From Dokdonella_A ginsengisoli (GTDB lineage: Bacteria; Pseudomonadota; Gammaproteobacteria; Xanthomonadales; Rhodanobacteraceae), in the NCBI RefSeq assembly GCF_042652785.1, contig NZ_JBHSHD010000017.1, positions 62,001 to 126,000 on the forward strand: a DNA stretch of 64,000 nt, given 5' to 3'. How positions within the stretch are numbered: the stretch's first letter is position 1; each line of letters starts with the position of its first letter. Shown piece after piece: positions 18,182 to 25,546 of this stretch. The notes beneath the pieces are model-generated. The model was not told the origin of the DNA. It did no database searches and saw only the letters and a program-made list of their open reading frames with translations. The translations under genes and the position numbers were made by a program.

Positions 18182-19324
18182 ATGACGAGCGAAATCCTGC
18201 GCTGCAAGCCGTTACCGATCGCGATCGCCATTCTGCTGCTCTACGGCGGCAGCGCGCTGGCGGGCGATGTCGAAATCACGCCGGCCGCCGGCGGTGCCCT
18301 GTCCGTCAAGGACCCGGCGAGCGCGGCCGAACGCTTCCGCGTCGAAGGCGACGGCCGCGTCTACGTGCCGGGCCTGGCCGCGACACCGCCCGGAACCGAC
18401 GGCGTCTGCTACGGCGCGGACGGTCAGCTGACGCGCTGCCAGAACCTCGGCGGCGCGGTCGGACCGACCGGTCCTGCCGGCCCGACCGGGCCAACGGGTC
18501 CAGCGGGCGCGACCGGCGCCGACGGCCTCGCCGGCCCTGCCGGCACGACCGGTCCGGCAGGAGCCACCGGTACCCAGGGCCCGGCGGGCAGCATCGGTCC
18601 TCCCGGCGCCGCAGGCGCAACGGGGACGACCGGAAGCCCGGGAGCCACCGGCCCGGCAGGTCCGGCCGGCGCCACCGGAGCAGCAGGCCCGCAAGGTCCT
18701 GCTGGCGCCACCGGGCCAGCCGGTACCGCGGGAGCGACCGGTGCCATCGGGGCTGCCGGCCCGATAGGGCCACCTGGTCCGATCGGACCGGCAGGACCGG
18801 CAGGACCGATGGGAGACGTCGGCCTGCAAGGCCCCGCCGGACCGGCGGGAGCCGCAGGCACCACAGGATCCACTGGACCTACGGGAACCACCGGAGCGAC
18901 GGGGGCGACCGGTCCCACGGGAGCGACGGGAGTCACGGGCGCGACGGGGCCGACGGGCGCCACCGGTGCCGCCGCCGGCGTGACGCGCATGGCGCACGGC
19001 TGCGTCGACGCCGGCGGTTCGATCGCCTCGCCGGGCTCGGGCGGATGGTCGTCGACGTGCGCCGGCAATTGCGCCGCCGTCGTCGTGGGCGCCACCAACG
19101 TCACCTACACCGTGACCTTCGCCGGCGCGTTCGGCTCGACGCCGACGGTGCAGCTCACCGCGCTGCAACCGGAGGTGTATCCCGGCGACGGCCAGCGGTA
19201 CGTGACCACGCCGATCGTACTGAGCCGGACGCCGACCAGCTTCACCGCGCAATTCGGCTACACCGGCGACGCGCTGGTCGATCGCACGTATCCGAACGCG
19301 TTCTGCTTCACCGCCATGAACTGA
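18182..19324 (+). CDS. Secreted collagen-like (Gly-X-Y repeat) protein
   Basis: The 380-residue protein has a Sec signal peptide (residues 1-27, ending ALA-GD). A short N-terminal domain with two cysteines (C76 and C86) follows, then about 58 continuous Gly-X-Y triplets (residues 91-264) rich in GPT, GPA, GAT and GPI, then a 114-residue C-terminal domain of beta character with paired cysteines. No membrane anchor or LPXTG-type sorting signal is seen. Gly-X-Y runs of this kind can form a collagen triple helix without hydroxyproline; Thr and Ala in the Y position are typical of bacterial versions. The start has GAGG nine bases upstream. It lies inside the miaB-phoH interval next to a gene remnant, suggesting recent insertion. 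The role (surface filament or adhesin) is inference. Confidence 0.88.
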   Translation: MTSEILRCKPLPIAIAILLLYGGSALAGDVEITPAAGGALSVKDPASAAERFRVEGDGRVYVPGLAATPPGTDGVCYGADGQLTRCQNLGGAVGPTGPAGPTGPTGPAGATGADGLAGPAGTTGPAGATGTQGPAGSIGPPGAAGATGTTGSPGATGPAGPAGATGAAGPQGPAGATGPAGTAGATGAIGAAGPIGPPGPIGPAGPAGPMGDVGLQGPAGPAGAAGTTGSTGPTGTTGATGATGPTGATGVTGATGPTGATGAAAGVTRMAHGCVDAGGSIASPGSGGWSSTCAGNCAAVVVGATNVTYTVTFAGAFGSTPTVQLTALQPEVYPGDGQRYVTTPIVLSRTPTSFTAQFGYTGDALVDRTYPNAFCFTAMN

Positions 19325-19518
19325 GAAGACTGCAGGCGGCCGAGGCGCGCCGCGCCGGCTTCGCCGCCATGCAGTTCAACTTCGTGGCCAGCAGCAACGA
19401 AGGCGCGGCGAAGCTGTGGCAGCGCCACGGCTTCGCGATCGTCGGCCGCGTGCCGGGCGCATTCCGTCACGCGACGCGAAGATCGACCGACGTGCTCGTG
19501 ATGCATCGCATGCTGTAG
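19322..19518 (+). pseudogene. 3' remnant of a GNAT acetyltransferase
   Basis: Directly after the collagen-like stop codon, another frame encodes about 65 residues that match the end of GNAT N-acetyltransferases: GFAAMQFNFVASSNEGAAKL, then WQRHGFAIVGRVPGAFRH, then DVLVMHRML before a TAG. The acetyl-CoA-binding loop and everything N-terminal to it are missing, and there is no start codon or ribosome site. It is therefore a 5'-truncated fossil, probably left when the collagen-like gene arrived or by a deletion. Confidence 0.75.
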
Positions 19519-19591
19519 TGCGCGCGGGAAAGGGAGACTCGCGAAAGCTCTAGCGGAAAAGACGAGCCGGAATTGCCGCCGGCGCCGTCCG

Positions 19592-20446
19592 TCAGCGGCC
19601 GAACAGCACGTAGGCGTAGGGAGCGCCGGTTTCCGACCCCTCGCGCCGGAACCGCCGGAGTCCGACGTACCAGCCGCTCTCGCGCCCTTCCTGCGGATTC
19701 ACTCCCTCGATTCCGTCGTACAGCAACTGCCACGGGCCGGCCTGCCCGGCAGGAACCTCGTTACGGTCGGGCAGGTAGCTCCCGTCGCGCTGCTCGAACA
19801 GCTGCCGCACCTGAAGGCAATCGTGTACCGGGCGCCCCGGCAGGGCGCAGCGGATCGCCTGCGGTGCGATGTCGAAGTAGATCGTTTCGCCTTTGCTTCC
19901 GAATCGCTTCTCGGCGGTCGGTTCGCCTCTGAAGACGACCGTCATGTCAGCCGGCGATTCGAGCACCAGCCGCGGCCCCTCGCTCCTGCGCACGGGAGGA
20001 ACGAGCCGATACCTCGGATCTCCGTTGAACAGGACCAGGATGGCGTCGTCCGCCATGCCGCGCCGCGCTTCGCAGCCGCGCGCCGTTCGCGTCACCAGAT
20101 CCTGCTCCGATCTCGACTGGACGATCCGGCCATTGGCCAGGACGTAGCCTTCGCCGAGCGTATTGCAGCCCGTCACGGCGAGACTGCGGCCGTGGAACCT
20201 CAGCACGATCGGTTCGGCGTTCGGCGGAGTGAAGACGGGCAGCGATTCGCCCTTCGAGGTGTGCGCTTCGGCGAGGTACCAGTTGTGCCCCTCCAGAACG
20301 GCCGGATCGTCCGCGTCGCTCTGCGCCGGGACTTCCCGTCCGATCACCAGCAGAGGAATCAAGCCCGCCCAGGCGAGCCATGCTTGCAGCCGACGAAAAG
20401 CTCCGGACGACGACACGACATCTCCCCGAATCCGCCGTTCGCCCAC
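19592..20446 (-). CDS. Secreted META-domain plus DUF4377 protein
   Basis: The 284-residue protein has an N-terminal hydrophobic export segment (AWLAWAGLIPLLVIG). A META/HslJ-like domain follows (VLEGHNWYLAEAHTS, LRFHGRSLAVTGCNTLGEGY, ARGCEARRGMADDAILVLF). The C-terminal DUF4377 module (residues about 195-284) has YFDIAPQAIRC, CLQVRQLFE and LLYDGIEGVNPQEGRESGW. Both modules occur in periplasmic or lipoprotein stress proteins of unknown biochemical role. The annotated start is a GTG; another GTG at 20416, with GGGGAG six bases upstream, gives a better-placed signal peptide and may be the true start. It is a minus-strand gene inside the miaB-phoH interval. Confidence 0.78.
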   Translation of the reverse strand: MGERRIRGDVVSSSGAFRRLQAWLAWAGLIPLLVIGREVPAQSDADDPAVLEGHNWYLAEAHTSKGESLPVFTPPNAEPIVLRFHGRSLAVTGCNTLGEGYVLANGRIVQSRSEQDLVTRTARGCEARRGMADDAILVLFNGDPRYRLVPPVRRSEGPRLVLESPADMTVVFRGEPTAEKRFGSKGETIYFDIAPQAIRCALPGRPVHDCLQVRQLFEQRDGSYLPDRNEVPAGQAGPWQLLYDGIEGVNPQEGRESGWYVGLRRFRREGSETGAPYAYVLFGR

Positions 20447-20525
20447 TGTGGCTCAAGCCATGGGCGAGCGCCACTCCCACGCGCCCTGGACGAAGACGGC
20501 GCATCGCGATTGGGCACGCGCCGCC

Positions 20526-22052
20526 TCAATCGAAGCCGTCGACGAAGATGCGGTCCGGGTCGAACTCGTAGGCGCCGATGTCCGGATGCGCGCCGACCAC
20601 GCGGGCGAAGCCGGCGCCGCGCTGGTCGAACGGCTCGCCGGCCGCGTTGTTGCCGAAGCCGATCGCCCGGCTGTCGGGCCGCAGCGCATGCGTGCGCGTG
20701 CGGCCGCCGTTGGCGGCGAGCGGCGCGAGCCGCGGGTCGCCGGTCACGCTGCCCGGCGGCAGCGGCAGCGCGACCGGCGCCACGCCGATGAAGGCGTTGG
20801 CGCCGGTGAGCGTGCCTCCGCCGCCGAGGTCGTCCGGCACGCTGGTCGCACGGAAATTGCCGGCCACAATGGTGCTCTGCAGATCGAGCGAGGCGCCGTT
20901 GTTGATGTAGAAGCCGGCGCCGCCGGAATCGCTGCTGGCGACGTTCGCCGTGATCGTGCTGTTGCTGACCAGCACGTTCGGCTGCGAGATGCCGAAGGCG
21001 ATGACGCCGGCACCGCCGGCCGCGCGATTGCCGGAAATCGTGCTGCTGCGGATCTTCGCCGCGTACCCGAACGCAAGGCCGCCGCCCTGCCCGGCGCTGT
21101 TGCCTTCGATCGTCGACGCGACGATCTGGTGCGGGGTGGTGGCGGCCGTCGCCGCGGCGCCGCCGCCGCCGTACTTCGTCCCGCTCTCGCGGTTGCCGCG
21201 CAGCGTGCTGGCCAGCATCACCAGGCTGTAGCGTCCGAACGCACCGCCGCCGCCGTCGATGCGCAGGCCGGTGCCGTGCGCGCTGGCCTCGCAGCCGGTG
21301 ATGGTGCTGTTGATCAGCGCCAGACGCGGCGCATAGGCGCCGCCGCCCGCCGCGAGGCCGCGGCCCTGCCCGTCGTCGAAGGCGATCGCGCGGCAGTGGT
21401 CGAGCACCACGCCGAGCGAGGGCACGCCGACGAACAGCGCGTTGCCGAGCGTGAGCGTGCCGTTGGAGGCGATGCAGCCGCCGCTCGCGCTCGGCGCGTT
21501 CGCCGAGCCGGCGGAAATGCCGTCGGCCAGGCGCACGCCCTGCACGATGAACGAGCCGCCGCCGGTGTGGTTGAAGATGCGGTTGTCGTACTTGGCCTGG
21601 CCGGCGCGGAGGGTCAGCGCCGACGGTCCCGGGCCGAGGATCGACACGTTGCGCGGCACGGCGATCTGGCCGGAGGTCAACGTGATCGTGCTGCAGGCGA
21701 GCCCGCGCAGGTCGATCACCTCGCCGTCCGCCGCCTGGGCGATCGTCTCGCGCAGGCTGCCGGGGCCGGTGTCGTTGCAGTTGCCGACCGCGAGCGCCGC
21801 CGCGGCGGGCGGCGGCAGAAAGGATTCGAGCCCGTATTCGGCGGCCAGTGCCTCCTGGTCGAGGCGATCCAGACGGTGCGCGGCGAGCAGGCGCGGATCG
21901 TCGAGCGCCCGCGCGACGGCGCGCTGCACGCCGTCTTCGGTGGCCGCCGCCTCGCCCGCAAGCACCAGTCCCAGCGCCACGGCCAGCGGTGCCAGCCGCC
22001 CGCACGCGCGTCGCGACCTGCGGTCACCTGCGCCTTCGATTTTCCGCTTCAC
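20526..22052 (-). CDS. Secreted parallel beta-helix protein, choice-of-anchor Q type
   Basis: The 508-residue product carries a basic N-terminus and signal peptide (LAPLAVALGLVLAGEAAA). A PRK-like opening (CNDTGPGSLRETIAQAADGE) leads into a right-handed beta-helix with at least six coils marked by STITG, STLRG, STIEGNSA, STISGNRA, STITANVA and STIVAGNF. It ends with the choice-of-anchor Q signature DIGAYEFDP and the tail DRIFVDGFD at the very C-terminus. No membrane anchor follows. The start is set at a GTG with GGGAG six bases upstream; an in-frame ATG at 22121 lies too far ahead. Function is unknown; such helices are often surface or matrix proteins. Confidence 0.85.
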   Translation of the reverse strand: MKRKIEGAGDRRSRRACGRLAPLAVALGLVLAGEAAATEDGVQRAVARALDDPRLLAAHRLDRLDQEALAAEYGLESFLPPPAAAALAVGNCNDTGPGSLRETIAQAADGEVIDLRGLACSTITLTSGQIAVPRNVSILGPGPSALTLRAGQAKYDNRIFNHTGGGSFIVQGVRLADGISAGSANAPSASGGCIASNGTLTLGNALFVGVPSLGVVLDHCRAIAFDDGQGRGLAAGGGAYAPRLALINSTITGCEASAHGTGLRIDGGGGAFGRYSLVMLASTLRGNRESGTKYGGGGAAATAATTPHQIVASTIEGNSAGQGGGLAFGYAAKIRSSTISGNRAAGGAGVIAFGISQPNVLVSNSTITANVASSDSGGAGFYINNGASLDLQSTIVAGNFRATSVPDDLGGGGTLTGANAFIGVAPVALPLPPGSVTGDPRLAPLAANGGRTRTHALRPDSRAIGFGNNAAGEPFDQRGAGFARVVGAHPDIGAYEFDPDRIFVDGFD

Positions 22053-22188
22053 GTCGCACTCCCGCGCCGGGCCGTCGGCCCGTCTGACCCGGATACGTGC
22101 AGCGCCGCGCAAAGCGGACATTCCGCCGCCGCGGAGGGCCGCCCCTGCCTTTGCGCGGCCCGATAGCGCGCGCTACCCTCGCGCGCCT

Positions 22189-23163
22189 ATGACGAAGACC
22201 CCGCACCACGACTTCACGCTCGAACCCGACGACGGCGAGCGCCTGGCCAACCTGGCCGGGCCGTTCGACGAACACCTGCGCCAGATCGAGCTGCGCCTGG
22301 GCATCGAAATCGCCAGCCGCGGCAACGTGTTCCGCCTCAGCGGCAGCGAACCGGCGATCCGGCTCGGCGAACGTGCGCTGCGCGAGCTGTACGCAGCCAC
22401 CGAACACGAAACCCTGACCGGCCCGCAGGTCAACCTGCACCTGTCCGAATCGGGCATCCTCGCCGCCGAGGCGCGCGCGACCGAGGGCGCGCAGGAGGTC
22501 GCGGTCAAGACCAAGCGCGGCACCGTGCGCGGGCGCGGCGCGAACCAGACGCGCTACCTGCACGCGATCGCCACGCACGACATCAACTTCGGCGTCGGCC
22601 CGGCCGGCACCGGCAAGACCTACCTCGCCGTCGCGATGGCGGTCGACGCGCTGAACGACAACCGCGTGCAGCGGCTGATCCTGGTGCGGCCGGCGGTCGA
22701 GGCCGGCGAGAAGCTCGGCTTCCTGCCCGGCGACCTGACGCAGAAGGTCGATCCCTACCTGCGCCCGCTGTACGACGCGCTGTACGAGATGCTCGGCATC
22801 GAGCGCGTGATGAAGCTGATCGAGCGCAACGTGATCGAGATCGCGCCGCTGGCGTACATGCGCGGGCGCACCTTGAACGATTCGTTCGTGATCCTCGACG
22901 AGGCGCAGAACACCACGGTCGAGCAGATGAAGATGTTCCTCACGCGCATCGGCTTCGGCTCGGTCGCGGTCGTCACCGGCGACATCAGCCAGACCGACCT
23001 GCCCAAGCACGTGAAATCCGGCCTGCGCGACGCGATCGACGTGCTGCGCGAGGTCGAAGGCGTCAGCTTCACGTTCTTCACCGCCAAGGACGTCGTGCGC
23101 CATCCGCTGGTGCAGCGCATCGTGCACGCCTACGAGGCGCGCGAGCAGGAGCAGGCGCGATGA
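22189..23163 (+). CDS. ybeZ: PhoH-like ATPase (YbeZ)
   Basis: The 324-residue cytoplasmic ATPase has an N-terminal KH-like region, then a P-loop GPAGTGKT (residues 137-144) and the Walker B string FVILDEAQN with the following motif TRIGFGSVAVVTGDISQTDL. YbeZ works with the endoribonuclease YbeY in rRNA maturation and quality control. The gene normally sits directly between miaB and ybeY. Here the downstream neighbour is a secreted beta-propeller gene whose ATG overlaps the phoH stop (ATGA), and ybeY comes after that. The frame is open upstream to 21442 over the beta-helix gene, but homology starts at MTKTPHHDF. Confidence 0.95.
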   Translation: MTKTPHHDFTLEPDDGERLANLAGPFDEHLRQIELRLGIEIASRGNVFRLSGSEPAIRLGERALRELYAATEHETLTGPQVNLHLSESGILAAEARATEGAQEVAVKTKRGTVRGRGANQTRYLHAIATHDINFGVGPAGTGKTYLAVAMAVDALNDNRVQRLILVRPAVEAGEKLGFLPGDLTQKVDPYLRPLYDALYEMLGIERVMKLIERNVIEIAPLAYMRGRTLNDSFVILDEAQNTTVEQMKMFLTRIGFGSVAVVTGDISQTDLPKHVKSGLRDAIDVLREVEGVSFTFFTAKDVVRHPLVQRIVHAYEAREQEQAR

Positions 23164-24020
23164 TGATCCGGAGTGCCACCGTCGCCGTGCTGTTCGCGTG
23201 CGCGGCCGCGGGCGCCGCGGCGCAGAGCCTGGACGGCCCCGAGAGCATCGAGTTCCACCCGCGCAGCGGCCGCTATTTCATCGGCAATACCGGCGGCGGC
23301 ATCCTTCAGCGCGCGCCCGACGGCACGCTGAGCACGTTCACCGACGCGCCGGCCTCGCCGTACGGCATCGAGCTGCTCGGCGGCGTGCTGTACGCACTCG
23401 ATTCCGGGCACCTGAAAGGCTACGACGTCGACAGCGCCGAGCCGGTGCTCGACCTCGCCATCGACGGCGCTTCGTTCCTCAACGGCATCACCTCGGACGG
23501 CGCGCATACGCTCTATCTCAGCGACTTCGGCGCGAAGAAGATCCACCGCGTCGACGTCGCCGATCTCGCGGCGCCGGTGCAGAGCGAGCTGACGCCGACC
23601 GCGCAGACACCGAACGGTCTGGTCTACGACCGTGCCGGCAATCGCCTGCTGGTCGCCACCTGGACCGGCAACGCGAAGATCCTGGAAATCCCGCTCGACG
23701 GAAGTCCGACTCCGGCGACGCTGATCCAGACCCAGCTCGGCAGCATCGACGGCATCGCGCTGGATTGCGCCGGCCGGATCTTCGTGGCGGCATGGTCCTG
23801 CGACAACGGCGGCTGCCTCGCCCGCTTCGACCCGCCGTTCGCGTCCGACCCGCCGACCGCGGCGGCCGAGGTGATCGCCGACGGCCTGTCGGGGCCGGCC
23901 GACATCGACTACAACCGGATCGGCGGCGAGATCGCCGTGCCGCAGTCCAATGCGGACGCCATCGGCTTCCACGCGACCGGCTGCGAAGCGGCCGCGTTCG
24001 CCGACGATTTCGAGCGCTGA
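23160..24020 (+). CDS. Secreted SMP-30/NHL-like beta-propeller protein
   Basis: The 286-residue protein has a signal peptide (VAVLFACAAAGAAAQ) and repeated propeller blades of the SMP-30/strictosidine-synthase-like or NHL type: DGPESIEFHPRSGRYFIGN, SPYGIELLGGVLYAL, LNGITSDGAHTLYLSDFG, TPNGLVYDRAGNRLLVATW and IDGIALDCAGRIFVAAWSCD. It ends CEAAAFADDFER, a divergent member of the C-terminal motif seen in other secreted proteins of this window. The ATG overlaps the phoH stop codon, so it is translationally coupled to a cytoplasmic RNA-processing operon. A second ATG (23163) could also serve. Substrate or function is unknown. Confidence 0.8.
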   Translation: MMIRSATVAVLFACAAAGAAAQSLDGPESIEFHPRSGRYFIGNTGGGILQRAPDGTLSTFTDAPASPYGIELLGGVLYALDSGHLKGYDVDSAEPVLDLAIDGASFLNGITSDGAHTLYLSDFGAKKIHRVDVADLAAPVQSELTPTAQTPNGLVYDRAGNRLLVATWTGNAKILEIPLDGSPTPATLIQTQLGSIDGIALDCAGRIFVAAWSCDNGGCLARFDPPFASDPPTAAAEVIADGLSGPADIDYNRIGGEIAVPQSNADAIGFHATGCEAAAFADDFER

Positions 24021-24031
24021 GCGCGACGCCG

Positions 24032-24556
24032 ATGCGCACGCGTACCAAGAAGACCGCGGCCGCTGCGAAACCGCGACGCGCGTCCGCGCCGCCGTTGAAG
24101 CTGTCCGTCTGGGTCCGCAACGAAGCCGGGCGCAAGGGCGTGCCGCTGCTGCGCAGCTTCGAGCGCTGGATCGCCGCCATTCCCGACCTTCGCCATCCGC
24201 ACCACTGGACCGAACTGAACATCCTGATCGTCGGCCGCGCCGCCGGACGCCGCTACAACCGCGAGTTCCGCGGCCGCGACTACGCCACCAACGTGCTGAG
24301 CTTTCCGTACGAGGCCGCGCCGGGAGAGCATTCCGGCCTGCTCGGCGATCTCGTCGTCTGCGCGCCGGTGGTCGCGCGCGAGGCGCGCGAGCAGCACAAG
24401 GCACCGCGCGACCACTACGCGCACCTGACCATCCACGGCGTGCTGCACCTGCTCGGCTACGACCACGAGACCGACGCGGACGCCGAGCGCATGGAGGCGC
24501 TGGAACGCGCGGTGCTGGCCTCGCTCGGCATCGCCGATCCGTACGCCGGCCACTGA
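24032..24556 (+). CDS. ybeY: Endoribonuclease YbeY
   Basis: YbeY is a zinc-dependent endoribonuclease needed for 16S rRNA 3' maturation and ribosome quality control. The 174-residue protein has the family strings ELNILIVG, YATNVLSFPYE and GDLVVCAPVVAREA, plus the metal-binding signature HGVLHLLGYDHETDADAERM with three histidines. It carries an unusual basic, Ala/Lys-rich N-terminal extension of about 25 residues (RTRTKKTAAAAKPRR) before the core; an internal start is possible. It starts 11 bases after the propeller gene and is followed, 147 bases later, by corC. Confidence 0.94.
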   Translation: MRTRTKKTAAAAKPRRASAPPLKLSVWVRNEAGRKGVPLLRSFERWIAAIPDLRHPHHWTELNILIVGRAAGRRYNREFRGRDYATNVLSFPYEAAPGEHSGLLGDLVVCAPVVAREAREQHKAPRDHYAHLTIHGVLHLLGYDHETDADAERMEALERAVLASLGIADPYAGH

Positions 24557-24703
24557 GCCTTCCGAACCGCCCTGCGCGTCCGCGGACGGCGCTTTCGAAC
24601 GCCGCATTCCGGGCCGATCCGGCGCCGCGGACCGCTGCAGCGATGCGGTAAACCGCTTTTGCTACACTGCCGGCCCGCCCGCGAGGGCATGTTGCCGGTA
24701 GAG

Positions 24704-25546
24704 ATGAGCGAGGACCCTCCCAGTACCCCCCAGCCGCGATCTTGGTTCGAGCGCATCACGCAGGCGCTCTCGGGGGAACCGCAGAGCCGCGAGGAACTGA
24801 TCGAGGAGCTGCGGCACGCGCAGACCAACGGTCTGCTCTCCAACGACACCCTGTCCATGGTCGAGGGCGCGATCGAGGTCGCCGAACTCACGGTGGCCGA
24901 CGTCATGGTGCCGCGCGCGCAGATGGTCTCGCTGCCGATCGACGCACCGCTCCCGCAGGTGCTGGAAATCGTCATCGAATCGGGCCACTCGCGCTTTCCG
25001 GTGCACGCCGGCGACAAGGACGAGATCCTCGGCATCCTGCTGGCCAAGGACCTGCTGCGCTGCATGCAGCAGGGCAGTGCGCAGGACATCCGCCCGCTGC
25101 TGCGGCCGGTCACGATGATTCCCGAATCCAAGCGGCTGAACATCCTGCTCAAGGAGTTCCGCCTCTCGCGCAGCCACATGGCGATCGTCGTCGACGAATA
25201 CGGCGGCGTCGCCGGCCTCGTCACGATCGAGGACGTGCTCGAACAGATCGTCGGCGACATCGACGACGAGCACGACGACGACGACGACGAGCAGACCCTG
25301 ATCCAGTCCGGCGCCAACGGCGAATTCCTGGTCAACGCGCTGACGCCGATCGCCGAGTTCAACGAGCGCTTCGGCAGCGACTTCAGCGACGAGGAATTCG
25401 ACACCGTCGGCGGCATGGTCACGTCCGAGATCGGCCACCTGCCCGAAGTCGGCGAGGAAGCCGTGTTCGCCGGCTTCCATTTCCAGATCACGAAGGCCGA
25501 CGCGCGCCGCGTGCTGCAGTTCTCGGTGCGGGTGCATGAGGCGTAG
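24704..25546 (+). CDS. corC: CorC/YbeX family CBS-domain protein
   Basis: The 280-residue protein has two CBS domains (ADVMVPRAQMVSLPIDAPL to about residue 120; VTMIPESKRLNILLKEFR to about 190), an acidic linker (DIDDEHDDDDDEQ) and a C-terminal transporter-associated domain (EFNERFGSDFSDEEFDTVGG). YbeX/CorC is linked to magnesium/cobalt homeostasis and, in E. coli, to ribosome and RNA metabolism, in keeping with its place after phoH and ybeY. The start MSEDPPSTPQP fits the family; 24689 is an alternative with GAGG upstream. A promoter-like TACACT lies at 24663-24668. The lnt gene that often follows is absent; a DUF4105 gene overlaps instead. Confidence 0.92.
   Translation: MSEDPPSTPQPRSWFERITQALSGEPQSREELIEELRHAQTNGLLSNDTLSMVEGAIEVAELTVADVMVPRAQMVSLPIDAPLPQVLEIVIESGHSRFPVHAGDKDEILGILLAKDLLRCMQQGSAQDIRPLLRPVTMIPESKRLNILLKEFRLSRSHMAIVVDEYGGVAGLVTIEDVLEQIVGDIDDEHDDDDDEQTLIQSGANGEFLVNALTPIAEFNERFGSDFSDEEFDTVGGMVTSEIGHLPEVGEEAVFAGFHFQITKADARRVLQFSVRVHEA

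Noticed and set aside
18452..18973. Gly-X-Y region considered as a CRISPR array or DNA tandem repeat
   Set aside because: There is no constant repeat with unique spacers; periodicity is nine bases at the codon level with varied codons, as expected of coding sequence.
18212..19252. Proline-rich open frames antisense to the collagen-like gene
   Set aside because: They are produced by reading the GGC/GGT/ACC-rich Gly-X-Y codons backwards; no ribosome site, domain or signal peptide supports them, and the sense frame has both.
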